Positions 35,782 to 46,374 of a DNA stretch of 64,000 bases are shown here, one piece after another (the first letter of the stretch is position 1; every line of letters begins with the position of its first letter). The notes under the pieces are model-generated. The model was not told the origin of the DNA. It saw only the letters and a list, made by a program, of their open reading frames with translations, and ran no database searches. The DNA comes from Trametes villosa (lineage: Eukaryota; Basidiomycota; Agaricomycetes; Polyporales; Polyporaceae), in contig PUDQ02000033.1 of NCBI GenBank assembly GCA_002964805.2, forward strand, positions 310,001-374,000, in the 5' to 3' direction. Made by a program: the position numbers and the translations under genes.

Positions 35782-36411
35782 TCAGCCGTGGAGCAGCTTC
35801 TGGTCGAGGATCTCCTTCGTGAAGCTTTCTGCCCCCTCTCGCACCTCGATGACCTTGCTGACATCGGCCTGGTCTCCGCATTCAGTTCCAAGCTCAGACA
35901 GAGATGATGCTGCGTGCGTACCGTGTTCTGGAACTCGATGAACGCGCTCGCGTGCAGAGTCAAGAGGCTCATCTCGCTCGAGGTCGGCGCCCAGTTCACA
36001 AGCACGAGTGGGAAGCTCTTGCGGCCGTCGTCGTGGTTGAGCTCGTACGAGAGCAACACATATCGCGGCGCGTTCTCCGGCAGCTCTACAGAGACATCGC
36101 GGGCGTGCGCCCGCGCAGACGAACGCATGATCTAGCGCGATCTCGTCGCGGCGAGCAGCGGAGGGTGCACACCTTCGGCGAGGTCCTCGATGCTGATGTC
36201 GTCAAACTGCTCGACCTCCTCCATCAGCAGCTTCTGCTTGTTGATCTTCACGACCATGGCGGCGTGGCCCGCATTGCGCCGTGCGAACCTAAACTTGCGG
36301 AGCGAGGCCTTGAGCTCTGGGGTGATATCGACGGTGCTGGACTGCGCAGCGCGAAGGTGTGGCGGATCCGGCAACGGAGCGATGCACAAAAGTGTCTCAG
36401 ACTTTCGACAT
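35782..36411 (-). CDS. GMF1: glia maturation factor homologue (ADF-H protein)
   Basis: Small ADF-homology protein that binds Arp2/3 and promotes actin branch disassembly. The first exon is only three codons, ATG TCG AAA at 36403-36411, joined by a GTCTGA..GCGCAG intron to SSTVDITPELKASLRKFRFA. Then RRNAGHAAMVVKINKQKLLM and EEVEQFDDISIEDLAEG, and after an intron LPENAPRYVLLSYELNHDDG. The most conserved block is FPLVLVNWAPTSSEMSLLTL HASAFIEFQNT, followed by ADVSKVIEVREGAESFTKEI and LDQKLLHG-stop at 35782. About 140 residues, the usual GMF length. Convergent with the GPI14 gene, 117 bases between stops. Confidence 0.93.
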
Positions 36412-36820
36412 TGCATCAACGAGGTAAAGACAGACCATCTTAGTGAAAGGATTAAACAGCAGGGCACGGTGCACAAGTACTTAGCAGAGGTTGCTCTCGA
36501 GTCTCGAGTATAGATCGCGCCGGATGCCGATCGACGCGAAGCAGTGGTGCGACCAGCAGATTATCTGATAAGATGCAAATATCTCGCCGTTCTGATTGGC
36601 CTTCCTCGCCCCTTCTCCCCCTTCTCGCTCTCTTGGCTCACCTGGACATGGCGCATGTGTTCCGGGAAATGGCTATTGAGCTGCTCGGAATATCTGTTGC
36701 GCCCACGGAAGATGCGCTCGGAAGAACAAGGCCCGGCGCTGAGCGCTGGCTGGATGAGTCTTCGGACGATGCAGGGTGAGGTTCTGAGAGCCGACACTCT
36801 CGAGCTCGACCACCATCGCC
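36412..36820. promoter_or_regulatory. divergent promoter region, GMF / first MFS gene
   Basis: A 409-base region between divergent starts. No gene was supported. Confidence 0.4.
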
Positions 36821-39017
36821 ATGTCCGCTGCCAAACCGCTGTTGGCAACGGGGCCTGAGGAGCCCGAGCAAGGTGCGTTATGCATTATTTATAGCATGCT
36901 GTGAATACAGGGCTGATTTTGTGGCGCGTCAGTGGTGGCCGAAAGCGCAGGCTCGTACGGCTCTGTGAACGGCGTTGCAGAGACGGGCCAGCAGCGTCGG
37001 TGGCTTAAGCCATCCCCCATCTGGTACGTCTTTCAAGAAAGTACCATGTATCTGAAGTCGAGCTGAAGATGCTCGCTTTGCAGGGTTCTTGTGCTCTCCG
37101 CCACAGCCGCCATTTCAACGTCTGGCGTGGTGGCGCCCCGCTATGAAATCTACACCCGCACCATCTGCCATGTATACGGCGTCGACGCGACTTCGGAGGA
37201 ATGCTTGACGGACCGCACGGTGCAGGCTGCTGTGGCGAGGCTCATTGCTGTATTTGCTACGACATCCGGCCTGCTTGCGACGCTCACGACGGCGTGGTGG
37301 GGCTCTGTACGTACCTCCATTTACTTGGAACTTGCGCGGAGGCTGACACTGACATGCGTATGTGTAGCTTTCCGACCGTCATGGGCGTATGTGGGTCTTG
37401 GGGTTCAACGTCGCAGGTCTCATCGTGTCAGACCTTAGCTTCTTGATCGTGGCGACTTTTTGGGACAAGCTTCCGGGGACGTATTGGTGGTACGTCGTCG
37501 GGCCTGCAGTGGAGGGCTTGGTGGGAGGCATCTCGGTGGCCTCCGTCATCATGCATGCCTACATCTCAGACTGTTCGGACCCTGGGACACGGTACGCTTT
37601 ACAATCTTTACATTCCGTATCGAGTCCTGATACCTCTCGCCACAGTTCGCGGGCGTTCTCACAGCTCATGGGCCTCCTCTTCTTCGGCATGAGCGTCGGG
37701 CCCCTGCTCAGCGGCTCCATCATGCGCGTAACGCACAAGCTCTTCCCCGTGTTCTACGCGACGACGACGATCGACGCGGTCGTCGCGCTCTTCGTCTGGT
37801 TCATCATCCCGGAGTCTCTCTCCCCATCCGCACTGAAGGAGCGGCGCGCCGCCCACGCACAACAGCAGGGCGCGCCAGTTCCTGGAATAGTCAGCAAGCT
37901 GAAGCGTTGGGGCTCGATGTTCGACGTCGTCTCTCCGCTTGCGGTGCTTCTCCCGAAGAAGGTGGAAACAGCGGGCAAGGGCGAGAAGATGGAGTGGAAT
38001 CTGACTATCCTGGGTGTTGCGTATGGGTTTGGGACTTTGGTTTTGGTGAGTGCGTATGAGATGACAATGCGCTGAAACCCTGACGGTTTTCGCCCAGGCT
38101 TCCGTGTATCAACAGTTGCAATATGCGTCCCTCACTTTTGGGTGGACATCGGAAAACGTGAGTAGTATGCGCTATGCATGCATCCTGTTGTCGCTGACGG
38201 CCGCAGATCAACTACTGGATGGGAAGCGTGAACATATCCAAGGCGGTGTATCTTGCGCTCATATTCCCCGGTGAGCACGCCGTTTGACTCTCCGTATCTA
38301 CTCATTCTAACCATGTTCCCCAGTCATTGTCAAACTACTCACAAGGGTGTGGTCGCCACCCATCGAGCCCCCAACCATTGCGGGAGAGTCAGACCCGCTC
38401 CTACCCTCCTCGGACGAACTGGAACAGCCCGAAGATATCACCGCGCCCACAGGGAAACGCCTCCGCTCCGCGTCTCTAGACCTCGTGCTCGCGCGCGCCG
38501 CGCTGGTGACCGACATGTTCTTCTACGCGCTCACGCCGACCGCGCGCTCCGCGGCGCTCTTCGCCGTCTACGGCATGTGCATCTCCCTCGGCGCGAGCTT
38601 CGCGCCCGTGATGCAGAGCCTCGGGCTCGAGCTGTACGCGCGCCGCGGCGGGTCAGACACAGGCCGCCTCCTCGGCGCGCTCACCGTCGTCTCTGCTCTC
38701 AGGTGCGTCTGGCTCTCCAAAATTCGGGCTGCTCGGATGGGCGGAAGGAAAGTGTCATTGACGGTGTGTCATCTGGCAGCTCGCACATCGTCGGCCCGAC
38801 GCTGTTTGGGCTGACGTACATGCGGACGGTGGCCACCGTGCCCGGCGCGATCTATTTCCTCTGCTGCGCGTCGCTGTTCATCAGCTTGTTTTTGCTGATG
38901 TTCGTGCGGCTGCGGAGGACGGGCCTAGAGGATGGTCATGAACAAGCAGGAAGCGAAGCAGAAACCTCGTGGGAGGGGCATGTGAGGCAGGATGCTGCAA
39001 TCCCCGCGGAGGATTGA
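36821..39017 (+). CDS. major facilitator superfamily transporter (copy 1)
   Basis: Twelve-helix transporter in about eight exons. It starts MSAAKPLLATGPEEPEQ, then PSPIWVLVLSATAAISTSGV. The MFS motif A region is AWWGS|LSDRHGR with an intron at the bar. Then LGFNVAGLIVSDLSFLIVAT, GPAVEGLVGGISVASVIMHA, the motif GLLFFGMSVGPLLSGSIM and VWFIIPESLSPSALKERRAA, marking the central loop. The second half has VAYGFGTLVLASVYQQLQYA, INYWMGSVNISKAVYLALIF, a hydrophilic loop and ALVTDMFFYALTPTARSAAL, and ends DAAIPAED. Substrate unknown; sequence style fits the fungal TetA-like/drug-proton family. It is a paralogue of the gene at 41090-43672, with introns at matching places. Confidence 0.87.
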
Positions 39018-39903
39018 AGCCTGAGGGCTCCCGGGTTTGGTGGGAGGTTTGATTTTGTGGCACTGTACGTATGGGCGGCGGCGGAGCATCGAGCTGCGCT
39101 TGTCCGCGTTGTTGATGTACGCGGGCGTACGACGTGCCGTTTCTTTCAACGGGCTATCTAAAACCTGAAGACGACGTCGTTGCGCGTTTTATAAACCTCG
39201 AAACAAGTTTTTCATGGCATGATATTCTGGCCAATGCGGCCTTGACCCTCAGACTGTGCCTATGCGCCCGCCGGTACCTTTGATCAGTGAGTGCTTGGAT
39301 CTTCCCGCTAATGCTCGCCACATGCTGACCTCGCCCCTGCAGAAACCCTAGTACCATGAGTTCAGTCTCACAGTTAACCGCCGTACATTCCCGCCGTCCT
39401 ATGGGTGCGCTCCCTTGGGGTGTACCGAGACATGTGGCCATGGCGGTGATTCGACGACATGACAGCTGCCGGTGATTCTGGCGTTGAGTTGTCTTACGTG
39501 GAGCCTTTGCACCGAGAAGCCATGCGCTTTCACATGGATCTTTCAGGCATCACCCCAGTTGGAGCCGTTGCGACCTGGAACGCCACGGACCTTGCGAGGA
39601 CGCACCAGCGCCTGCCTTTTGGAGACGTCCAGTGACGTCGACCGCCAAGCAGTTGGCGCTGCTACGTAGGCGTCCATGCTATGACGCCAATACCTTTAGA
39701 TCTCCCCGCCCGATCCCACCTCCATACGCTCTGACGTCACTGCGACCTCCGCCCACCACGTCCACCTCGAGCGACCAGCTCCGGCCCCGTCGAGTATATA
39801 AGGTGCGTAGTCTGCGCTGTCTGCCCTCACCAAAGCATCTACGACTTTCACGAACCACCACATCCACTCTCACATCCACCCACCCACCTTTACGATCTTC
39901 ACC
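39018..39903. other. spacer and promoter upstream of the CsbD-like gene
   Basis: No gene was recognised in the first 700 bases. A TATA box lies near the 3' end of this region, and a leader rich in CA and CCA repeats runs to the ATG at 39904. Confidence 0.45.
39795..39801 (+). promoter_or_regulatory. TATA box of the CsbD-like gene
   Basis: TATATAA lies 103 bases upstream of the ATG at 39904. The spacing fits a transcription start near 39825-39835 and a leader of about 70-80 bases. A clear TATA box fits a strongly induced stress-type promoter. Confidence 0.7.
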
Positions 39904-40345
39904 ATGTCCTACAACAACAACGGCGAGCCCAAGTACGCTATCTTCTCCCATTCCCGCCCCATACTTCATGCTAATGCGCTTGCTTTGCTTCTCTAGCAAG
40001 ACCACCGGCCAGTACCACTCCGTGAAGGGCAACGTCGTCGAGACGATCGGCAACCTCACCGGCGCGCAGTCGTGGACGAACTCCGGCAAGGAGGAGCACG
40101 CGCAGGGCGAGGCCGAGTACAAGGCCGCGCAGGCCAAGGGCTACGCTGAGGGCACCATGGACCGCATCGGCGGCAAGAAGGACGCCGTCGTCGGCGCCGT
40201 CACTGGCGACCGCACGCAGGAGGCTGCAGGTGTGTACATCCGCCCACAGGTCATTGGTAGCTGGACGCTGACTGGATATTTTCTCACAGGCAACGTCCGT
40301 CACGACAAGGGCGAGACGCAGCAGGAGTTCAACAAGAACGTGTAG
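39904..40345 (+). CDS. CsbD-like stress protein
   Basis: Small hydrophilic protein of about 100 residues in three exons. It starts [10 protein letters not shown] at 39904, then [40 protein letters not shown] and [20 protein letters not shown], which carry the Gly/Asp/Lys-rich pattern (KGxxxExxG and MDRIxGKxDxxxG) of CsbD-like proteins. After the last intron comes [22 protein letters not shown]. Bacterial CsbD is a general stress protein. Fungal members are abundant, probably disordered or helical, and stress-induced, but their molecular role is not established. Its TATA-containing promoter is consistent with strong regulated expression. Confidence 0.87.
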
Positions 40346-41089
40346 GATGGATACCACTCTTCGCATTGGGCATCGTTCCCTGCTTGTATGATAGAGGGGT
40401 GTAATCAGGAAGCATAATGTAACGTGTATCATAATCAACAAACATACAACATACCTCCGTGTGCCATAAGTTGCGAATCCCTGGAGTGTGGAATGGCCCA
40501 CGAGAACCTGAGCCTATCGCCGCAAGTACAATACACAAATTGTGTATTTGTTGCAGTTCATTGCGGCTTTCGGTGCGGTCTCACTGCAAGTTCCTGATGG
40601 CAAATCAGGAACCGAGACCTGTGGCGGAATCGATTCGAGGACCACATCGGTGAGGCGTGCCGCAGCTGCCGCGGCGCAGGCTTACGGCTTGAAAGTGGAC
40701 AACTTGAACTATAGCCACCTCGCTAACTCCATCCGCAACTGAACGCCGTTGCTGCGCGGTAACCGCGTGGATGAGCGGGCTGACGAGGCAAGATGGCACA
40801 TAGCCCGGGCCGGCCGGTGTGCAGGGATTTGAATGGCCGTAGAGGGTGCCGCCGTCGCACGGTTGGGCTACATGCGCACGATATGATGCCATATGCGTGG
40901 CCTCCAGCCCAAGCCTTCCGGCCGGACGCCATCCCCGCTCCGCACCCCTACTTATCTCGCCGCCACGCTCAGATACCGCCCTCTCCTATAACTCTCCCTC
41001 GCCCTCATATCTCCCCATCCCATCTTGCTGCCGGTGCCCACTACGGTTGAGCAGCAGCTTCGCCGCAGGCACCCTCGCCTACCGCCGCC
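40346..41089. other. spacer between the CsbD-like gene and the second MFS gene
   Basis: Contains the RNase T1-like fragment listed separately at 40478-40742. The last 150 bases are pyrimidine-rich, as expected for a leader. No other gene was seen. Confidence 0.45.
40478..40742 (+). pseudogene. decayed fragment of a secreted guanyl-specific RNase (T1/N1 type)
   Basis: The frame reads FIAAFGAVSLQ (like the end of a fungal signal peptide) and then TETCGGIDSRTTSVRRAAAA and NLNYSHLA. TCGG followed by an alanine-rich helix and then a tyrosine-x-histidine resembles the first third of secreted fungal RNase T1/N1 proteins. The frame then ends at a TGA, and none of the later catalytic blocks (the EGF-type motif, the glutamate and the second histidine) are visible downstream. 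No ATG sits next to the signal-like sequence. The most likely reading is a truncated relic. The alternative is a chance match in a short frame. Confidence 0.35.
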
Positions 41090-43672
41090 ATGTCGCGCCC
41101 GTCCTCACGAGACGTCTCTCTTCTCCGGCAGGATGCCTCGTCTCGCCCGCACTCGCGCTCGCGCACCCACTCGCGCCCGCGCGGCTCCCGCCATGCAACG
41201 ACCTCTTCTATTCCGATGCTAGGCCCCGACGATCTGATTCTTCCCGGCGGACCGGTCGGCGAGGAGGCTGCGGAGCTCCTGCACGAGTTCGTGCACCCCC
41301 ACCACCACGAGAGCGAGGAGACGCTCGCGGAGGAGGAGGAGCCCGCGGATGTTGCGGATGAAGCGGAGGATGAGGAAGAGGAGGTCGACCACCTGTGGCG
41401 GAAGAAGCTGCCATGGTGGAAGCGGCCCTCGGCGTGGTGGTGAGTACCCGACCTTCTGTGCGCCCCCTATACTGCTTGAATGCGAATCCCTCTGTTCTCA
41501 ACAGGTTCCTGGGCTATGTGCCGTTCTCCGCGATTGCGATGACTATCACCGCGGCGGCGAAGATCGAGCTGTACACCTACCTCGCATGCGAGATGCACCC
41601 GCCTGTCGTGAATCCCGACCGGGACGTGCTGTCGTTCTTCAGCCATAATAATGGCTCGATGACCCTTGACCGTAAGTCCTGTTGAAGGGTGACAGGGTTG
41701 AATGCGGCTCATATCACCCCGCAGATCCCAGCCAGAGGGTATGCCATGCCGACCCCGTCGTCTCTGCCGCGGTCGCGGAGCTCAACATTCTCATGACCAC
41801 TACGATGGGCATTCTGAGCTGCATGACCACCGCTTGGTGGGGATCGGTACGCATGCCCCTGTCTATGTCCACGACTGGGTAGCTAAACGAGGTCCCAGCT
41901 CTCCGACAGATACGGCCGGACCAGAGTCCTGAGCTGTGCGGTCATCGGGGTTGTCCTGACGGACTTCAACATCATCATGGTCTACTACTTCTACAATCAG
42001 CTTCCCGGAGGGTATTCCTTCCTGGTCGCTGGTCCGATATTAGAAGGCCTCCTAGGCGGTAAGCGCAGATGTCCCAAGTTGGCCCAACATGGACTGAATA
42101 CCTTCTGTCTAGGCTTAACCTCTATATCCGCAAATGTGCACGCATACATGTCCGACTGCACATCTCCCGCTAATCGGTAAGGCGGCCGTCTACCACAAAC
42201 GCTCACATCGACTAACCACCACGCCCACAGCTCGAAGATCTTCTCGCGCTACCTCGGCCTCCTCTTCACGGGTATGGCGATCGGACCCACGCTCGGCGGG
42301 CTCGTCATCCGCTTCACCGGCAGCTTCATCTCCGTCTTCTACATCGCCGCGGGCCTGCACCTCGTCTACGCGCTCCTCGTCTGGTTCGTCATCCCCGAGT
42401 CGCTGCACGCGCGCGACATGCAGGCGGCACGCGTCCGGCAGCGCGTCGAGGAGGAGCAGTACCGCGCGGCGCACGCGCACGGCGGCGCGCTCGTGCTGCT
42501 GAAGCGCACGTTTGCGTTTTTGACGCCGCTGCTGCTGTTCGTGCCGATCGAATTGAACGAGGGCGGGACGCCGGCGAAGGGGAAGCGGCGCGATTGGAGC
42601 CTTGCGCTCCTCGTTGCTGCGTATGGGTTTACTGTCTCTCTAATGGTGAGCGGTTTGCGGCTCAACATTGGTTGGGTAGTCTCTGACACGCTCGCGCCAC
42701 AGGGTTCATATGTGTATATCATGCAATATATTCAGACATTCTTCGAGTGGAACACGGAGCAGGTACGTGTTCTCAGCGAAGCTCGCAAAGCGGCAGGAGC
42801 TCACACCCCGCAGGTCGGCTACTGGTTCAGCACCGTCGGGGTGTCCAGGGCACTCTTCCTCACCGTAATTCTTCCATGTAAGTGCCGTGTCTGCCCATGT
42901 CCCACGGCTCACTAACCGTCCCCCACCAGTCATAATTAAGCGCACCCACCCCGCGCCTCCCATCCAGCTCCCCACCACCCCCGCCGAGCCGCTCGACGGC
43001 ACCGACGCCCCCGTACCCGCCCCGCAGTCCGCGCCCGCGCACCACTCGCCGGCGTTCGACCTCGCGCTGGCGCGCGTGTCGCTCGTGATCGACTCGTTCG
43101 CGTACGTGGTGATGACGCTCGTGCCGACGGGCTTCATGTTCGCCGCGGCGTCGTGCATCAGCGCGTTCGGGATGGGCTTCGCGCCCGCGGTGCAGAGCGT
43201 CGCGCTCACGCTCTACAACCGCCGCGGCGGGAAGGACTCGGGCAAGCTCTTTGGCGCGATGAGCGTCGTGCAGTCGCTCAGGTGCGTCTCTTTTCCCCCT
43301 TTTTTCTTCCCCCGTCCTTGCGCTTCCCTGTGTGGCTCTGAGCGTGCGCTGACGGGCGTGGACGTGGACAGCGCGCAGATCTTCGGGCCGTTCATCTACG
43401 GCGTCACTTATGCGCGCACGGTGGGCACGTTCCCGAAGACGATCCTGTTCGTCGCCGCGGGCGCGATCGTCGTGTCGTGCATCCTGCTCGCGTTCGTGCG
43501 CCTCCCGCCGGACCTGCACGACGCGCCCGCACCGGGCGGGGACGTCGAAGAGCAGGTGCAGGCGCAGGCGGGCGCGGCGCACCCCGAGCGCGAGGAGACG
43601 CTCGTGAACGAGGCGCAGCCGCTCATCGTGATCGACGATGAGGATACCGGGCGGAAGGTCTTCAAGCCGTGA
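41090..43672 (+). CDS. major facilitator superfamily transporter (copy 2)
   Basis: Paralogue of the transporter at 36821. It has a long hydrophilic N-terminal tail (RSRTHSRPRGSRHATTSS, then an acidic run near residues 75-100). Next is PWWKRPSAWW|FLGYVPFSAIA, then MTTTMGILSCMTTAWWGS|LSDRYGR with the intron at the same codon as in copy 1. FNIIMVYYFYNQLPGGYSFL, ANVHAYMSDC, GLLFTGMAIGPTLGGLVI and LVWFVIPESLHARD precede the central loop. The second half includes VGYWFSTVGVSRALFLTVIL, ALARVSLVIDSFAYVVMTLV, GFAPAVQSVALTLYNRRGGK and a C-terminal acidic tail ending GRKVFKP. About twelve helices. Substrate unknown. Two copies in the same direction 2 kb apart point to tandem duplication. Confidence 0.87.
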
Positions 43673-43955
43673 GCGACGTCGTTCGCCCCCGTTTCCAACT
43701 CATCTCTATATTCTCTGGCGTCCATACTCGACCGAATCCCACCCTCTGTCTCTCTCTGACCTTACATGGTCTGGCTTACTAGGTTACCTGGAACGATCGA
43801 ATGTGTTGTACTTGTATCGGGTCCCCTTACCTTCTATGCCGGCGCACAGCGCACACACGTAATTTAGAGCAGCTACCTAAACAATATACCATTCATTACA
43901 ACAACAGCTAGATCGACAGCGAGCTCGATACCAATGTACAAATCCTCCTCCCTCC

Positions 43956-45503
43956 TCAAGGGAGCAACACGTCCTGCTCAGGTCCCCGCGCGGCACGCCA
44001 CCAGCGCCAGAAGCCGAGGCTGACGAGCAGGTTCCCGAGGCCCATGAGCGCGGAGCCCGCGCCGAGGAGCGTGAGCAGCCACCAGCAGTAGCCGACGAGG
44101 CGGTCGACTGTGCGGCCTGTGTAGCGCTTCACGGGTGCCCATGGGTCGGGGGTCGGTTGGTAGCCTGCGGGGAGGCGGAGGAGGGGCACGGTGGAGGAAC
44201 CGCGGGTTGGTGGGGGGAGGAGGAGCAGGGTAACGATAGGTTTCTGTGGGAGTATAATATGTTAGCTATACAGGGTGGAGGGAAATAGAGGGAAATGCGT
44301 ACGTGGTCCGAGGTGGTATAGGAGGGTATCGCGGTATATAGAACGTTCGTAACGCTCGACGTCTGCGACGCATCGGGCGCGTCTGCATGCGTCGCGTACA
44401 TGACGCGGTCCGTCCACGCAGGCATGCGTTTCGGGCTACATGCCATCATCAGTCAGTTAGGCCCATATATACTCCGGACGTGAGAGGAGGAGACGCACTC
44501 GTACTCATCCACCGTGCCGAGGCGGTACTTGTAGCTGCATTTGAAGCGCCAGAACTCGCCCTCGCGCAGGCCCTGGAAAACCGTCCCGCGCTCGTCGCGC
44601 TCGATGCGCAGCTGGTCGTGCTCCTTCAGCGCCGCGCGCCCGTCCTCCGTTCCCAGAGCCTGTACGAGTGCGGGGAGCTCCGCGTGCGAGGCGAACGCGT
44701 GTGTTGGGGGTAGCGCGAGGCGGAAGTTGAGGTCGCCGAAGAAGAAGAGGTGTGAGGTCGCGAACATCGTCGTCGGCGCAGCAGAGGGGGCAGATGGGAG
44801 CGGTGGGAAGAGGAGCGAGCCGACGATGTGATGGTAGTCTGCTATCCGCTGGTCTAGCTTGGGCGCGTGCGCGGTGAGGTGCGCGCAGACGAACCTAGCG
44901 CGGACGCATCCTGTTAGTACACCGCCCTTCGGCACAAGCTCCTGGCAGCGTGGACGTACGTGTAGACCTCCCCGACGGCGCCATCCTCGTCCGGCACGCG
45001 GAAGCGCACGCCGACCGCGCCCTTGTTGCCCATGTACAGCGGGCCGCAGCCGGTCCACTGCGTCTGCACGTCGCACGCGCGGCGGCCGACGCCGTCGTCG
45101 CGGCCGTAGACGAGGAGCGCGACGCCGACGTTGACGACCTTCGCAATGAGCGTGTAGCGCTCCTTGTTCGGTGCGTTCGCCTCAATCTGCGAGAGGATGA
45201 GCGCGTGCCGGCTCTCGATGACCGCCTTCGAGAGGCCGGATACTGGGCGCGCGCGTCCGCCGGTTAGTCGGCGCTATAGGGAACGGGAGCAGCAGGTAAC
45301 TCACGGCCAAGATGCAATGGTAGAAGCTCCTGGAAGCCGACGGCAACGATGTCGGGTGCGCGGCGCTCTCGCGCGAGGAAGTTGGATACTTGGAGGGTGG
45401 GCGCGAGCCAGTCGACGAGGTCCTGGGGGAGGCCGCGCTCGGCCTGGAGGTTGGTGTTGTAGGAAGCGATGTGCACGAGAGGGCGGGCGGGGTCGACAGA
45501 CAT
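43956..45503 (-). CDS. inositol polyphosphate 5-phosphatase with hydrophobic C-terminus
   Basis: Phosphoinositide phosphatase, about 470 residues. It begins MSVDPARPLVHIASYNTNLQ at 45503, then ERGLPQDLVDWLAPTLQVSN and APDIVAVGFQELLPLHLG. After introns come KAVIESRDALILSQIEAHAP, GNKGAVGVRFRVPDEDGAVG and ERYTLIAKVVNVG-type sequence. The catalytic motifs are SHLFFFGDLNFRLALP (WxGDxN-type) and PKRMPAWTDRVMYA (PAWxDRxL-type). The C-terminal exon adds GRTVDRLVGYCWWLLTLLGA and LMGLGNLLVSLGFWRWWRAA, one or two hydrophobic segments likely to anchor it to a membrane. It would remove the 5-phosphate from phosphoinositides. The N-terminal SAC and PH domains seen in some relatives are absent. Confidence 0.9.
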
Positions 45504-45842
45504 GGTAGGAGCAGCGAGCAGACCTTGCTCAGGGCATGGGCAGGATAAGTTACAGGCGGTGTGGGGGAACGAGCAGGAGCGGGGCAGCTGCCGTCATGGA
45601 GCGGGGGCGAGCTCGGCGCGCGCCTCCGCCCCTCGATCGCGGTGTCATGCTCGTTTTGGCAGGTCCGCAAGTTCGGCCTCTGTTCCTCTGCGACTCATCT
45701 GCGGCCTCAAACGAGTTGGCGAGGCATTCTCAATCTTTCATGCACTTTATATATTACACGGGTGATTATACAGAGTAATACACAGGTTATGGGCGTTTGA
45801 ACGACCGGCCCAAGAATTAATGCTACGGGAGGCGCCACAGAC
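45504..45842. other. spacer between the 5-phosphatase start and the Nis1-like stop
   Basis: Promoter of the 5-phosphatase gene and 3' end of the Nis1-like gene. Nothing else was recognised. Confidence 0.4.
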
Positions 45843-46374
45843 TTATTGGATCGTAACCGTGGTGTTGACCATCTCGACGGTAGGGCTCGAGCCAGCCTAG
45901 GAGACCATATTCATCAGCGTCAGTTACACTGCCAATGTAAAAGCAGCACTCACCCCCAGCAAGTAGAAGTGCGCGACCGTTAACACGGCTTGTCCGCTCG
46001 ACAGAGTAGACGGGACCTGCACCGTGAAGTTTTGGAAGAGGTGCGTGCTGTTTGGCCGCAGCTGCGGGGTATATGCGCCTGTGTGCACGATGGTGCCGAG
46101 TATGCCGCTTGCTGCCGCCGCATTGCAGGTTTCCTCGCAAGGCACGAGGCCAATGGCCACCGAGACGTCTGTGGACGGTGACAGGGAGTCCTGGGGCCAC
46201 GCGTTAATATCATAGATGAGGTGACAATGTATTAATGGGACGTACGGCCTTGTCAACGTCGACCACGACGGAACTTCCAGGCGCGAGTGTGGCGCCTGCG
46301 GGTGGAGATAGGATGGCGACGCTTTGTGCGACGGCCGCGCCGACGAGCGAGAGAATGATGCACGCGGTCTTCAT
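45843..46374 (-). CDS. Nis1-like secreted protein
   Basis: Small secreted protein of about 140 residues in three exons. The signal peptide MKTACIILSLVGAAVAQS is at 46374. Then ILSPPAGATLAPGSSVVVDV, and across an intron DSLSPSTDVSVAIGLVPCEE. Two cysteines are visible in PCEETC. GILGTIVHTGAYTPQL, LFQNFTVQVPSTLSSGQAVL and TVAHFYLLG follow. A GTGAGT..CTAG intron brings AGSSPTVEMVNTTVTIQ-stop at 45843. This order of blocks matches the Nis1 family, first known as a necrosis-inducing effector of a plant pathogen and since found widely in fungi, including saprotrophs. In plants, Nis1 targets immune receptor kinases. A role here is unknown, since family membership does not imply pathogenicity. Confidence 0.8.

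Noticed and set aside
42860..43582. 240-codon minus-strand open frame rich in Arg, His and Glu
   Set aside because: Antisense shadow of the second MFS transporter.
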